A stretch of DNA of 48,367 nt from Paraburkholderia oxyphila NBRC 105797 (GTDB taxonomy: Bacteria > Pseudomonadota > Gammaproteobacteria > Burkholderiales > Burkholderiaceae), in NCBI RefSeq assembly GCF_000685075.1, contig NZ_BAYD01000074.1:1-48367 (forward strand). The letters run 5' to 3'. Every line of letters begins with the position of its first letter. Position 1 is the stretch's first letter. This document shows, in pieces, positions 27,821-37,778 of this stretch. The notes under the pieces were generated by a model. That model searched no databases and was not told where the DNA came from. It saw only the letters and a program-made list of their open reading frames with translations. A program made the translations under genes and the position numbers.

Positions 27821-29377
27821 ATGACCCGCCGCCTCACCGCCCATGGCCAGAACAACGCGCCAGGCGCGCGCGCCGCGGCCCGGTATCTACCGCTCGCAAT
27901 GCTCGCTGCGATGCTGGCCGGCTGCGTCTCGCTCGCGCCGAACTACGAGCAGCCGCCGCTGCCCGTGCCCACGACCTTCCCCGAGACCGAAGCGCCCCAT
28001 GGCGCGAGCGCACTGAGCGCCACCGCCATCGGCTGGAAAGACTACTTCTCCGATCCCACGCTGCAAGGCCTGATTGCCGAAGCGCTCGAATACAACCGCG
28101 ATCTGCAACTCGCGATTCAGCGCGTCGAGGAAGCGCGCGCGATGTACGGCATCCGCCGCGCCGACCAGTTCCCGACGCTCGGCGTGGAAGCGGACCTCGC
28201 GCGCTCGCGCGTGCCCGCCGGCCTCTCCGGCGTGGGCCGCCCGGTGACAGGGAGCCAGTACCAGGCCGGCGTCGGCCTCGCCACGTGGGAGCTCGACTTC
28301 TGGGGCCGCGTCGCCAATCTCAAGGAAGCGGCGCTGCAAAACTATCTCGCCACCGACGCCGCGCGCCAGGCCGTCACGCTCACCCTCGTCGAGCAGGTCG
28401 CGAACAGCTACCTGAGCCTGCGCGAGCTCGACGAGCGCATCATGCTTGCGCAGGCAACCATCGCGAGCCGCGAGCAGTCGTACCGCATCTTCAAGCGCCG
28501 CTACGAGGTGGGCGCGATCTCGAGGCTCGATCTTAAGCAGGTCGAAACATTGTGGCGCCAGGCCGTCGCGCTCGGCGCGCAGCTTCAGCAGGAGCGCGCC
28601 ACGCGCTTGAATGCGCTGCAGTTGCTCGTCGGCAAGCCGATCGACCTGCCGCACGAAGACGTGCGTCTCGACGATGCCGCCGTGATGCGCGACCTGCCCG
28701 CCGGCCTGCCCTCCGACCTGCTCACGAACCGGCCCGATATCGTCGCCGCCGAATATCAATTGCGCGCGGCCAACGCGAACATCGGCGCGGCGCGCGCGGA
28801 ATTCTTCCCGAAGATCACGCTCACGGGCTCGTTCGGCACCGCGAGCACGCAGCTCTCCGATCTGTTCACGGGTCCGGGCCGCGCCTGGAGCTTCGGCCCG
28901 GGCATTTCGCTGCCGATCTTCGACATGGGCCGCCGCGAGTCGAATCTCGAAGCCGCGAAGGCGCAACGCGATCAGGCCGTGACCTCGTACGAGAAGGCGG
29001 TGCAGTCGGCGTTCCGCGATGTGGCCGACGCGCTTGCGGCCCGCCAATGGCTCGCCGAGCAGGTCGACACGCTGCGCGCGACCGTGGACGCCCAGGCGGA
29101 GCGCGCGCGCCTCGCGCAATTGCGCTACGACCACGGCGCCTCGCCGTTCCTCGAAGTGCTCGATGCGCAGCGCGACTTGCTCGTCGTGCAGCAGCAGCTC
29201 GTGGAGACGCGCCGCGCGCTGCTCTCGAGCCGCGTCTCGCTCTACGCGGCGCTGGGCGGCGGCGGCTTCGCCACGAGCGCACAGACACAGACGCAGACAC
29301 AAACAGCGGCAACGGCAGCGCCCGCACCGAACGGCGCAGGTGCTCCGGCGCCCGCCGCCGCCCCCAAAAAACCCTGA
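27821..29377 (+). CDS. outer-membrane efflux factor lipoprotein (OprM/NodT type)
   Basis: A 518-residue outer-membrane factor forming the TolC-like exit duct. The signal region ends in a lipobox LAGC (C at about 36). SLAPNYEQPPLPVPTTF follows, as in OprM-type proteins. Two repeated halves are visible, each with long coiled helices and the conserved TNRPDIVAAEYQLRAANANIGAARAEFFP and GASPFLEVLDAQRDLL segments. The tail is low-complexity (QT and Ala/Pro repeats). GAGGAG precedes the ATG. It begins the operon with yhiI-, rbbA- and yhhJ-like genes, so it most likely serves as their exit channel. Confidence 0.94.
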   Translation: MTRRLTAHGQNNAPGARAAARYLPLAMLAAMLAGCVSLAPNYEQPPLPVPTTFPETEAPHGASALSATAIGWKDYFSDPTLQGLIAEALEYNRDLQLAIQRVEEARAMYGIRRADQFPTLGVEADLARSRVPAGLSGVGRPVTGSQYQAGVGLATWELDFWGRVANLKEAALQNYLATDAARQAVTLTLVEQVANSYLSLRELDERIMLAQATIASREQSYRIFKRRYEVGAISRLDLKQVETLWRQAVALGAQLQQERATRLNALQLLVGKPIDLPHEDVRLDDAAVMRDLPAGLPSDLLTNRPDIVAAEYQLRAANANIGAARAEFFPKITLTGSFGTASTQLSDLFTGPGRAWSFGPGISLPIFDMGRRESNLEAAKAQRDQAVTSYEKAVQSAFRDVADALAARQWLAEQVDTLRATVDAQAERARLAQLRYDHGASPFLEVLDAQRDLLVVQQQLVETRRALLSSRVSLYAALGGGGFATSAQTQTQTQTAATAAPAPNGAGAPAPAAAPKKP

Positions 29378-29392
29378 TCCGAGGTTCCCGTC

Positions 29393-30460
29393 ATGCAGAT
29401 TTCAGCCCGTAAATGGATTCCCGCCGTCCTCGTGATCGCCATTGCGGCGGGCGGCTATTTCGGCTGGCGCTACTACGCGGATCGCGGCCCGGGCGCCGGC
29501 TTCGTGAGCGGCAACGGCCGCATCGAGGCCACCGAGATCGATATCGCGACCAAGCTCGCGGGCCGCGTGCAGGACGTGCTCGTGCAGGAAGGCGACTTCG
29601 TGAGCGCAGGGCAAACGCTCGCGCACATGCAGATCGATACATTGCAGGCCCAACGCAACGAAGCCGCCGCCCAGCATCAGCAGGCCGTGAACGCCGAGGC
29701 CAGCGCGAAGGCGCAGATCGCCTTGCGCGAGAGCGACCAGCGCGCCGCCGAAGCCGGCGTGGCGCAGCGCGAAAGCGAGCTCGATGCCGCGCGGCGCCGG
29801 CTCGCGCGCTCGGAGACGCTCTCGAAGGAAGGCGCGTCTTCAATGCAGGAACTCGACGACGACCGCGCACGCGCGAAGAGCGCCCAGGCTGCCGTGGCCG
29901 CCGCGAAGGCCCAGGTCACGGCGGCGGCGGCGGCCGTCACGGCGGCGCGCGCGCAGCAAACCGGCGCGGAGTCGGCGGTGGCGGCGGCCCAGGCCACCAT
30001 TGAGCGCATCCAGGCCGACATTCAGGACAGCGATCTTAAGGCGCCCCGCGCGGGCCGCGTGCAGTACCGCGTCGCGCAGCCGGGCGAAGTGCTCGGTGCA
30101 GGCGGCAAAGTGCTCAACATGGTCGATCTTTCGGATGTCTACATGACGTTCTTTCTGCCCGAGCAGGCCGCCGGACGCGTGGCGCTCGGCCAGGACGTGC
30201 ACATCGTGCTCGACGCCGCGCCGCAATGGGTGATTCCCGCGAAGGTCACATTCGTCTCGGCCACGGCGCAGTTCACGCCGAAGACCGTGGAAACGCAAAG
30301 CGAGCGCCAGAAGCTCATGTTCCGCGTGAAGGCGCAGATCGACCGCGAGCTGCTGCAAAAGCACCTGAAGTACGTGAAGACGGGCCTGCCCGGCGTGGCC
30401 TGGGTGAAGCTCGACGCCAATGAGGAATGGCCGGCCAACCTTCAGGTCAAGGTGCCCTGA
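29393..30460 (+). CDS. yhiI: HlyD-type membrane fusion protein (YhiI-like)
   Basis: A 355-residue periplasmic adaptor, the same length as E. coli YhiI. One N-terminal membrane anchor (about 9-25) is followed by the lipoyl half GRIEATEIDIATKLAGRV. A long Ala/Glu/Gln-rich coiled-coil hairpin runs about 75-205. The second lipoyl half DLKAPRAGRVQYRVAQPGEVL then leads into a beta-barrel region. It would bridge the RbbA/YhhJ transporter and the outer-membrane factor. It starts 15 bp after the outer-membrane factor gene and overlaps the next gene by one base (ATGA). Confidence 0.93.
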   Translation: MQISARKWIPAVLVIAIAAGGYFGWRYYADRGPGAGFVSGNGRIEATEIDIATKLAGRVQDVLVQEGDFVSAGQTLAHMQIDTLQAQRNEAAAQHQQAVNAEASAKAQIALRESDQRAAEAGVAQRESELDAARRRLARSETLSKEGASSMQELDDDRARAKSAQAAVAAAKAQVTAAAAAVTAARAQQTGAESAVAAAQATIERIQADIQDSDLKAPRAGRVQYRVAQPGEVLGAGGKVLNMVDLSDVYMTFFLPEQAAGRVALGQDVHIVLDAAPQWVIPAKVTFVSATAQFTPKTVETQSERQKLMFRVKAQIDRELLQKHLKYVKTGLPGVAWVKLDANEEWPANLQVKVP

Positions 30461-33195
30461 TGACTGAAGCCGCTGTCCGTATCGAACAAGTCAGCCTGCG
30501 CTACGGCAAGACCGTTGCGCTGCGCGCGCTCACGCAGGACATCCCCGCCGGCTTGATGGTGGGCCTGATCGGCCCCGACGGCGTGGGCAAGTCGAGCCTG
30601 CTCGCGCTCGTGGCGGGCTCGCGCGCGGTGCAGGAGGGCACGGTATGGGTGCTCGGCGGCGACATGTCGAGCAAGAAGCACCGCGACGACGTGTGCCCCC
30701 GCATCGCCTACATGCCGCAAGGGCTCGGCAAGAACCTCTACCCCACGCTCTCCGTCGAAGAGAACCTGCAGTTCTTCGGGCGCCTGTTCGGCCACGACGA
30801 AGCCGAGCGGCGCCGCCGCATCGACTCGCTCACGCGCAGCACCGGTCTCGATCCGTTTCTCGCGCGCCCCGCGGGCAAGCTCTCGGGCGGCATGAAGCAG
30901 AAGCTCGGCCTGTGCTGCGCGCTGATCCACGACCCCGATCTGCTGATCCTCGACGAGCCCACCACGGGCGTCGACCCGCTCGCGCGCGCGCAGTTCTGGG
31001 ACCTCATCAACGGCATCCGCAAGGAACGGCCTTCGATGAGCGTGATCGTCGCGACCGCCTATATGGACGAGGCGCAGCGCTTCGACTGGCTCATCGCGAT
31101 GGACGACGGCGCGATACTCGCCACCGGCACGCCCGCCGAGCTGCTCGAACGCACGCATACGGCATCGCTCGAAGAAGCCTTTATCGCGCTGCTGCCCGAA
31201 GCAAAGAAGCGCGGCCATCAGCCCGTGGCAATCGTGCCCTTGCAAGCCGACGAAAACGCCGAGATCGCCATCGAGGCGAAGGACCTGACGATGCGCTTCG
31301 GCGACTTCGTCGCGGTCGACCACGTGAGCTTTCGCATCCGGCGCGGCGAGATCTTCGGCTTTCTCGGCTCGAATGGCTGCGGCAAGTCCACCACCATGAA
31401 GATGCTCACGGGCCTGCTGCCCGCGAGCGAGGGCAACGCCTGGCTATTCGGACACGAGGTGGACCCGCGCGATCTCGACACGCGCCGGCGCGTGGGCTAC
31501 ATGTCACAGGCTTTTTCGCTCTACGGCGAACTCACGGTGCGCCAGAACCTCGTGCTGCACGCGCGGCTCTTTCACGTGAGCGAAGACGAAATTCCCGCGC
31601 GCGTGGACGAAATGGTCGAGCGCTTCGATCTGGCCGAAGCGCTCGACTCGCTGCCCGACAGCCTGCCGCTGGGCGTGCGCCAGCGTCTCTCGCTCGCGGT
31701 GGCGATGGTGCACAAGCCCGAGCTGCTGATACTCGACGAGCCCACCTCGGGCGTCGACCCGGTGGCACGCGACAATTTCTGGCGCCTGCTCATCGCGCTC
31801 GCGCGCGAAGACCAGGTGACGATCTTCATCTCCACGCACTTCATGAACGAAGCGGGCCGCTGCGACCGCATCTCGCTCATGCACGCGGGCCGCGTGCTCG
31901 TGAGCGACACGCCCGCCGCGATCACCGAAAAACGCGGCGCGGCAACGCTCGAAGCCGCGTTTATTGCCTGGCTCGTCGACGCGGGCGCGGGCACCGAAGC
32001 CAGCTCCACGGGCGAGCTTGCGGCGCTCGCGGAGAATCCGCAAGCGGACACGCATCCGGCCCAGCATCGCGGCTTCAGCTTCCAGCGCGCCTTCAGCTAC
32101 ATGTGGCGCGAGGCGCTGGAGCTGCGGCGCGACCCGGTGCGCGCCACCCTCGCGCTCGCGGGGTCGCTGCTGCTGCTCTTCGTGATGGGCTTCGGCATCA
32201 GCATGGACGTGGAGGACTTGCGCTTTGCCGTGCTCGATCACGACCAGACCTCGCTCTCGCACAACTACGAGCTGAACCTCGCGGGCTCGCGCTACTTCAT
32301 CGAACAACCGCCGCTCGCGAGCTACGCCGAAATGGACCAGCGCATGCGCAGCGGCGAGCTCGCGCTCGCCATCGAGATCCCGCCAGGCTTCGCGCGCGAC
32401 GTGGCGCGCGGCAAGCCCGTGCAGATCGGCGTGTGGATCGACGGCGCAATGCCGCAGCGCGCGGAAACCGTGCGCGGCTACGTGCAGGGCATGCACCAGG
32501 GCTGGCTCCTGCAGCAGGCGAAGCAGCGCCTGGGCGCCAATGCCCACTCCGCCGTCTCGGTCGAAACGCGCTTTCGCTACAACCCCGACGTGCGCAGCCT
32601 GCCCGCGATGGTGCCCGCCGTGATCCCCGTGCTGCTGCTCATGATGCCGGCCATGCTCACCGCGCTCGCCGTGGTGCGCGAGAAGGAGCTCGGCTCCATC
32701 ATCAATCTGTACGTCACGCCGGTGACGCGGCTCGAATTCCTGCTCGGCAAGCAGGCGCCCTATGTGCTGCTCGCCATGCTCAACTTCCTGTTGATGACGC
32801 TGCTCGCCGTCACCCTGTTCGGTGTGCCGATCAAGGGCAGCTTCCCGACTCTGCTCGGCGCGGCCGTGCTCTATTGCCTGTGCGCGACCGCGATCGGCCT
32901 GCTCGCCTCCACCTTCACGAAGAGCCAGATCGCGGCGCTGTTCTTCACGATGATCGGCACGATGATTCCCTCCGTGCAGTTCGCCGGGCTGCTCAATCCA
33001 GTCTCGTCGCTCGAAGGCGCGGGCCGCGTCATCGGCCAGCTCTATCCGGCCAGCTACATGCTCACGATCAGCCGCGGCGTGTTCAACAAGGCGCTGCATT
33101 TCGGCGACCTGTACGCGTCGTTCTGGCCGCTCGCGCTCGCCACGCCCATCGTGCTGGGGCTCACCGTCGCGCTGCTCAAAAAGCAGGAGACCTGA
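30460..33195 (+). CDS. rbbA: RbbA-like double ATPase/permease ABC transporter
   Basis: A 911-residue protein, the same length as E. coli RbbA (YhiH). The first ABC domain has Walker A GPDGVGKSS at 38-46, signature LSGGMKQKLGL and Walker B LLILDEPTTGVDP. The second has GSNGCGKSTT, a divergent signature LPLGVRQRLSLA, and LLILDEPTSGVDP. An ABC-2-type membrane domain follows from about 545, with six helices. RbbA was named for ribosome-associated ATPase activity. The partners here (adaptor, second permease, outer-membrane factor) point to export. The ATG overlaps the yhiI stop codon. Confidence 0.93.
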   Translation: MTEAAVRIEQVSLRYGKTVALRALTQDIPAGLMVGLIGPDGVGKSSLLALVAGSRAVQEGTVWVLGGDMSSKKHRDDVCPRIAYMPQGLGKNLYPTLSVEENLQFFGRLFGHDEAERRRRIDSLTRSTGLDPFLARPAGKLSGGMKQKLGLCCALIHDPDLLILDEPTTGVDPLARAQFWDLINGIRKERPSMSVIVATAYMDEAQRFDWLIAMDDGAILATGTPAELLERTHTASLEEAFIALLPEAKKRGHQPVAIVPLQADENAEIAIEAKDLTMRFGDFVAVDHVSFRIRRGEIFGFLGSNGCGKSTTMKMLTGLLPASEGNAWLFGHEVDPRDLDTRRRVGYMSQAFSLYGELTVRQNLVLHARLFHVSEDEIPARVDEMVERFDLAEALDSLPDSLPLGVRQRLSLAVAMVHKPELLILDEPTSGVDPVARDNFWRLLIALAREDQVTIFISTHFMNEAGRCDRISLMHAGRVLVSDTPAAITEKRGAATLEAAFIAWLVDAGAGTEASSTGELAALAENPQADTHPAQHRGFSFQRAFSYMWREALELRRDPVRATLALAGSLLLLFVMGFGISMDVEDLRFAVLDHDQTSLSHNYELNLAGSRYFIEQPPLASYAEMDQRMRSGELALAIEIPPGFARDVARGKPVQIGVWIDGAMPQRAETVRGYVQGMHQGWLLQQAKQRLGANAHSAVSVETRFRYNPDVRSLPAMVPAVIPVLLLMMPAMLTALAVVREKELGSIINLYVTPVTRLEFLLGKQAPYVLLAMLNFLLMTLLAVTLFGVPIKGSFPTLLGAAVLYCLCATAIGLLASTFTKSQIAALFFTMIGTMIPSVQFAGLLNPVSSLEGAGRVIGQLYPASYMLTISRGVFNKALHFGDLYASFWPLALATPIVLGLTVALLKKQET

Positions 33196-33196
33196 T

Positions 33197-34324
33197 ATGC
33201 GCCGACACCTCGCCAACATCTACCGCCTCGGCGTGAAGGAGCTCTGGAGTCTCGCGCGCGACCCCATGCTGCTCCTTCTCATCGTGTTCTCGTTCACGGC
33301 GATGATCTACTCGTCCGCGACCTCGCGGCCCGAGTCGCTGCACATGGCGCCCGTCGCCGTGATCGACAACGACGTCTCGCCGCTCTCGCAGCGCATCATC
33401 CAGGCGTTCTTTCCGCCGCACTTTCTCGTGCCGAAGCCGGTCACGCCCGCAGAGGCCGACAGGGGCATGGACGCGGGCGACTACACCTTCGTGCTCAACA
33501 TCCCGCCGAACCTGCAGCGCGACGTGCTCGCCAACCGCGCCGCCGAGGTGCAGCTGAACGTGGACGCCACGCGCATGAGCCAGGCGTTCACCGGCAGCAG
33601 CTACATCCAGCAGATGATCAACGACGAAGTGACCGAGTTCGCGAACCGCTATCGCGCGCCCACCGAGCTGCCCATCGATCTCGCGGTGCGCATGCGCTTC
33701 AATCCGAACCTCACCCAGGCGTGGTTCGGCTCGCTCATGGAGATCATCAACAACGTCACGATGCTCTCGATCATCCTCACGGGCGCGGCGCTGATACGCG
33801 AGCGCGAGCACGGCACCATCGAGCACCTGCTCGTGATGCCCGTGACGCCCACCGAGATCATGCTCGCGAAGGTCTGGTCGATGGGGCTCGTGGTGCTGGT
33901 GGCGGCGGCGCTCTCGCTCACCTTCGTCGTGCGCGGCGCGCTGCACGTGCCCGTGGAAGGGTCGGTGGCGCTCTTTCTCGCGGGCGCGGCGCTGCACCTG
34001 TTCGCCACGACCTCGATGGGCATCTTCATGGCCACGCTCGCGCGCAGCATGCCGCAGTTCGGCATGCTGCTGGTGCTCGTGCTGTTGCCGCTGCAAATGC
34101 TCTCGGGCGGCAGCACACCGCGCGAAAGCATGCCCCAGTTCGTGCAGGACATCATGCTCGCCGCGCCCACCACGCACTTCGTCGAGCTCGGCCAGGCGAT
34201 TCTGTTTTGCGGCGCGGGACTCGCGGTCGTCTGGCAGCCTTTCCTGTGGCTCGCCGTGATCGGCGGCGTGCTGTTCGCCTTCTCGCTTGCGCGCTTTCGC
34301 AAGACGCTGAGCCAGATGGCCTGA
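33197..34324 (+). CDS. yhhJ: ABC-2-type permease (YhhJ-like)
   Basis: A 375-residue inner-membrane protein of the ABC-2 permease family, close in length to E. coli YhhJ. A first helix near 24-42 is followed by a large periplasmic domain (about 45-180). Five more helices run from about 180 to 365, including REREHGTIEHLLVMPVTPTEI and the FLAGAALHLFATTSMGIFMAT stretch. It starts 1 bp after rbbA, so it is probably translationally coupled to it and completes the transporter. Confidence 0.94.
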   Translation: MRRHLANIYRLGVKELWSLARDPMLLLLIVFSFTAMIYSSATSRPESLHMAPVAVIDNDVSPLSQRIIQAFFPPHFLVPKPVTPAEADRGMDAGDYTFVLNIPPNLQRDVLANRAAEVQLNVDATRMSQAFTGSSYIQQMINDEVTEFANRYRAPTELPIDLAVRMRFNPNLTQAWFGSLMEIINNVTMLSIILTGAALIREREHGTIEHLLVMPVTPTEIMLAKVWSMGLVVLVAAALSLTFVVRGALHVPVEGSVALFLAGAALHLFATTSMGIFMATLARSMPQFGMLLVLVLLPLQMLSGGSTPRESMPQFVQDIMLAAPTTHFVELGQAILFCGAGLAVVWQPFLWLAVIGGVLFAFSLARFRKTLSQMA

Positions 34325-34460
34325 CGCCGCGCAGGATGCGGTGCGCAAGCTCGCGCACCGCTTTCAGCCGGACCGATCCCCCCGCGCGCGCCTATGTGCC
34401 AAAGCGCGCCCCTGCCCGGCCGCTTTGGCGCGGGATGCCTGCACGTTCATGCCAGATACA

Positions 34461-34489
34461 TGAACTCCGGCCCCGTTTCCAGCTATGAT
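34461..34489 (+). promoter_or_regulatory. candidate promoter of the Mrp operon
   Basis: TGAACT, a 17-base spacer, then TATGAT at 34484-34489. The -10 is good and the -35 matches only in part. It lies 120 bp before the first Mrp gene, in the 284-bp spacer after yhhJ. Confidence 0.35.
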
Positions 34490-34608
34490 CGTGATCTGCG
34501 GGCCGCCCGGCGGCGCCCGACGCAGCGGCGCCCGACGCGCCTGCACGCTCCGGCCGGCGGGAGCGCACCTTCGCACAAGAACACAGTGGGATTCCCGGAG
34601 AGCATCGA

Positions 34609-37410
34609 ATGGCATTGGGGTGGCTCGTCGTACTTCCGTTCGTGGCCGCGGCGCTCGTTGCGCTCGCGGCCCGGCACGCCCGCGCGCTCTCCACATGGAT
34701 CGCGTTCGGCACGGCGCTGTTCGGCCTCGGCCTCGTTTTAAGCGAACGCGTGGGTATGCCCACGTATGGCGTCCTGCAGTGGCGCCGCGAGTGGGTGCCC
34801 GAGATCGGACTCGCGCTCTCGCTGCGCCTCGATGGCCTCTCGTTCATGTTCGCGCTGCTCGTGCTCGCGATCGGCCTGCTCGTCTTCATCTACGCGCGCT
34901 ATTACCTGGCCGGCAGCGACACGCTCCCGCGCCTCTATCTGCTGCTCCTGCTTTTCATGGGCGCGATGCTCGGCGTCGTGCTCTCGAACAACCTGCTGCT
35001 GCTCGTGATCTTCTGGGAGCTCACTAGCCTCGTCTCGTTCCTGCTGATCGGCTTCTGGCCTTCGCGGCCCGATGCGCGGCGCGGCGCGCGCATGGCGCTG
35101 ACCATCACGGGCGCGGGCGGCCTCGCCCTGCTCGCGGCGGTGCTCCTGCTCGGCCACGTCTGCGGCAGCTTCGAGCTGAACGACGTGCTCGCGCAAACCG
35201 GCAAGATCCAGCACGACCCGCTCTTTCCGGCCATCTTGCTGCTGACGCTGTTCGCGGCGTTCACCAAGTCGGCGCAGTTCCCGTTCCAGTTCTGGTTGCC
35301 GCATGCGATGTCGGCGCCCACGCCGGTCTCCGCGTACCTGCATTCGGCGACGATGGTGAAGGCCGGCATCTTCCTGCTCGCCCGCCTCTACCCGGTCTTC
35401 GAGGGCACCGACTGGTGGGCCTATTCGGCCACGCTCGCCGGCCTCGTCACGCTCGTGGGCGGCGCCGCGATGGCGTTGTTCCAGCGTGACATCAAGGGCC
35501 TGCTCGCCTACTCGACCATCAGCCACCTCGGCCTGATCGTGCTGCTGTTCGGCCTCGACACGCAACTCTCCACCGTGGCGGCGCTCTTTCACACGGTCAA
35601 CCACGCGGTGTTCAAGGCCTCGCTCTTCATGGCCGCGGGCATCATCGACCATGAAACCGGCACGCGCGACCTCGGCCGCCTGCGCGGGCTCGCGAAATAC
35701 ATGCCGCACACGGCCGTGCTCGCGGGCGTGGCCTCGCTCGCGATGGCGGGCGTGCCGCTCCTGAATGGCTTTCTCTCGAAGGAAATGTTCTTCGGTGAGA
35801 CGCTCGCGCAGGGCATGTTCGGGCCGCTGAACTGGGCCGTGCCCGTGATCGCGATCGTGGCCGCCGCGCTGTCCGTGGCGTACTCGCTGCGCTTCGTCTG
35901 GGGCGTGTTCTTCGATGGCCCCGCGCCGCGCGACCTGCCGCACTACCCGCCGCACGAGCCGCCGCGCTTCATGAAGCTGCCGGTCGAGATCCTCGTGGTG
36001 CTCTGTTTGCTGATCGGCCTGTTTCCGCAGTACACGATTGGCAGGCTGCTCGAATCGGCTGCGTGGTTCACGCTCGGCGGCAAGCTGCCCGAGTACAGCC
36101 TGAGTCTGTGGCACGGCATCAACACGCCGCTCGTCATGAGCGTGGTGTCGTTCGCGGCGGGCGCGCTGCTGTTCTTCCTGCGCCGCGACGCCTTCCGCCA
36201 TCACCGCTCGGTACTTTCCGACATGAACGCGAGCGAAGGATTCGACCGTCTCGTGCAGCGGCTCGAAAAAGGCGCGGCCGTGGTGGTGCGCGTGTTCGAG
36301 ACGCGCTCGCTGCCCGACTATCTCGCGTGGATGATCGCGGCGATGATCGTCGTGCCGGGCACCGCGTTCGTCGCGCTCGGCGCCTGGGGCGGCGACTTCG
36401 TGCGTCTGCCCATCGACCCGCTCACGCTGTGCGGCCTCGTGCTGATGGCGCTGCTCGCCGCGGGCGTCGTGCTGGTGCGTGCGCACACGCTCTATGCACT
36501 CGTGATGCTGAGCACCTGCGGCCTGCTGGTGACGCTCGCCTTCGCGCGCTTTTCCGCACCCGATCTCGCGCTCACACAGGTGTCCGTGGAAGTGGTGACG
36601 GTGCTCCTGCTCGTGCTGGCCATCTACTTCCTGCCCACCCTGCAGCCCGACATCGAGCCGATTCCCACGCGCATGCGCAACGGCGCGCTCGCGCTCGCGG
36701 GCGGCGCGCTGATCGGCAGCGTGGCGTACCAGGTCATGACGCGCCCGCCCGCCCAGGGCATCGCGCCGTACTTCCTCGCCAACGCCCTGCCCGGCAGCGG
36801 CGGCCACAACGTCGTCAACGTGATCCTCGTGGACTTCCGCGGCTTCGACACCATGGTCGAGGTCAGCGTGCTCGTGGTCGCCGGCCTCGCCGTGAAGGCG
36901 CTGCTGCGCGGCCTGCGCCTGAAGGCGCCCGATACCGGGCCGGGCGGCCTGCCGTGGTCGTCGCAATCGCACCCGCTGCTGCTCGCGATCCTCGCGCGCC
37001 TGATGCTGCCGCTCACCGCGCTCGTGGCCGTGTTCGTGTTCCTGCGCGGCCACAATCTGCCTGGCGGCGGCTTCATCGCCTCGCTCATTCTCTCGATCGC
37101 GCTACTGCTCCAGTACGTGGCGAGCGGCGTGCTGTGGACCGAGTCGCGCATTCGCATCAACTACCGCACGCTCGCGGGGCTCGGCATACTTGTTGCGGCC
37201 GCAACGGGTCTGGGCAGTCTCGCCTTCGGCCATGCGTTCCTCACGAGCGCGTTCGGACACCTGCATCTGCCGCTGATCGGCGAAATCGAGCTGAGCACGG
37301 CCATGCTGTTCGATCTCGGCGTGCTGGGCGCCGTGGTGGGCACGACGCTCACGATCGTTTCGCACCTGGGCGTGCGCGACAAGGACATGCAATCCGTGGA
37401 GAAAAGCTGA
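34609..37410 (+). CDS. mrpA: Mrp/Pha antiporter subunit A fused to B
   Basis: A 933-residue polytopic membrane protein and the largest subunit of the multi-subunit Na+(K+)/H+ antiporter. The N-terminal two thirds resemble complex I NuoL. E137 in FWELTSLVSFLLIGF and K220 in AFTKSAQFPFQFWLP match the essential Glu140 and Lys223 of Bacillus MrpA. The C-terminal part (from about 800) carries the MrpB-like domain (LVAVFVFLRGHNLPGGGFIASLI), as in the fused group-2 systems of proteobacteria. The stop overlaps the mrpC start by one base. It supports pH and cation homeostasis. The symbol phaA is the rhizobial equivalent. Confidence 0.95.
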   Translation: MALGWLVVLPFVAAALVALAARHARALSTWIAFGTALFGLGLVLSERVGMPTYGVLQWRREWVPEIGLALSLRLDGLSFMFALLVLAIGLLVFIYARYYLAGSDTLPRLYLLLLLFMGAMLGVVLSNNLLLLVIFWELTSLVSFLLIGFWPSRPDARRGARMALTITGAGGLALLAAVLLLGHVCGSFELNDVLAQTGKIQHDPLFPAILLLTLFAAFTKSAQFPFQFWLPHAMSAPTPVSAYLHSATMVKAGIFLLARLYPVFEGTDWWAYSATLAGLVTLVGGAAMALFQRDIKGLLAYSTISHLGLIVLLFGLDTQLSTVAALFHTVNHAVFKASLFMAAGIIDHETGTRDLGRLRGLAKYMPHTAVLAGVASLAMAGVPLLNGFLSKEMFFGETLAQGMFGPLNWAVPVIAIVAAALSVAYSLRFVWGVFFDGPAPRDLPHYPPHEPPRFMKLPVEILVVLCLLIGLFPQYTIGRLLESAAWFTLGGKLPEYSLSLWHGINTPLVMSVVSFAAGALLFFLRRDAFRHHRSVLSDMNASEGFDRLVQRLEKGAAVVVRVFETRSLPDYLAWMIAAMIVVPGTAFVALGAWGGDFVRLPIDPLTLCGLVLMALLAAGVVLVRAHTLYALVMLSTCGLLVTLAFARFSAPDLALTQVSVEVVTVLLLVLAIYFLPTLQPDIEPIPTRMRNGALALAGGALIGSVAYQVMTRPPAQGIAPYFLANALPGSGGHNVVNVILVDFRGFDTMVEVSVLVVAGLAVKALLRGLRLKAPDTGPGGLPWSSQSHPLLLAILARLMLPLTALVAVFVFLRGHNLPGGGFIASLILSIALLLQYVASGVLWTESRIRINYRTLAGLGILVAAATGLGSLAFGHAFLTSAFGHLHLPLIGEIELSTAMLFDLGVLGAVVGTTLTIVSHLGVRDKDMQSVEKS

Positions 37411-37778
37411 TGGAAGCCGCCTTCGCCGCCGCAATCGGCGTGCTCTGCGCGTGCGGCATCTACCTGTTGCTGTGCGCGCGCGTGCTGCCCGTGATCCTCG
37501 GCATCACGCTGTTCTCGTATGCGATCAACCTGTTCCTGCTCGGCATGGGGCGGCTCGCCACCGGCAAGCCGCCCGTGATCGCGGGCGGCGCCCAATATGC
37601 CGATCCGGTGCCGCAGGCGCTCGTGCTCACGGCCATCGTGATCGGCTTCGCGATGACGGCCTTTACCGTGGTGCTGGCGCTGCGCTCGCTCGCGCTCACC
37701 GGCACCGATCACGTGGACGATCAGGTCGACGGCCAACTCAACGGCAAGCCCAACGGCGGGGAGACGCGCGGCGCATGA
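37410..37778 (+). CDS. mrpC: Mrp antiporter subunit C
   Basis: A 122-residue NuoK-like subunit with three membrane helices (about 4-22, 28-46 and 70-93). The conserved GITLFSYAINLFLLGMGR and the DPVPQALVLTAIVIGFAMTA motif are present. The last 25 residues are a hydrophilic Asp/Gly/Asn-rich tail. It overlaps both neighbours (ATGA with mrpA, and 4 bases with mrpD), which suggests coupled translation. Confidence 0.95.
   Translation: MEAAFAAAIGVLCACGIYLLLCARVLPVILGITLFSYAINLFLLGMGRLATGKPPVIAGGAQYADPVPQALVLTAIVIGFAMTAFTVVLALRSLALTGTDHVDDQVDGQLNGKPNGGETRGA

Noticed and set aside
27887..29302. Long minus-strand frame across the outer-membrane factor gene
   Set aside because: The composition is that of a shadow and there is no initiation site; the plus-strand gene has full family motifs.
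28981..29380. QT and Ala/Pro repeats at the end of the outer-membrane factor as a separate element
   Set aside because: It is a low-complexity tail of the same protein, common in this group and too imperfect to call a tandem repeat array.
30460..33195. Degenerate second ABC signature (LPLGVRQ) in the RbbA-like protein as a defect
   Set aside because: From memory, proteins of this ABC-2 group commonly have this altered signature in the second domain, so it is probably normal.
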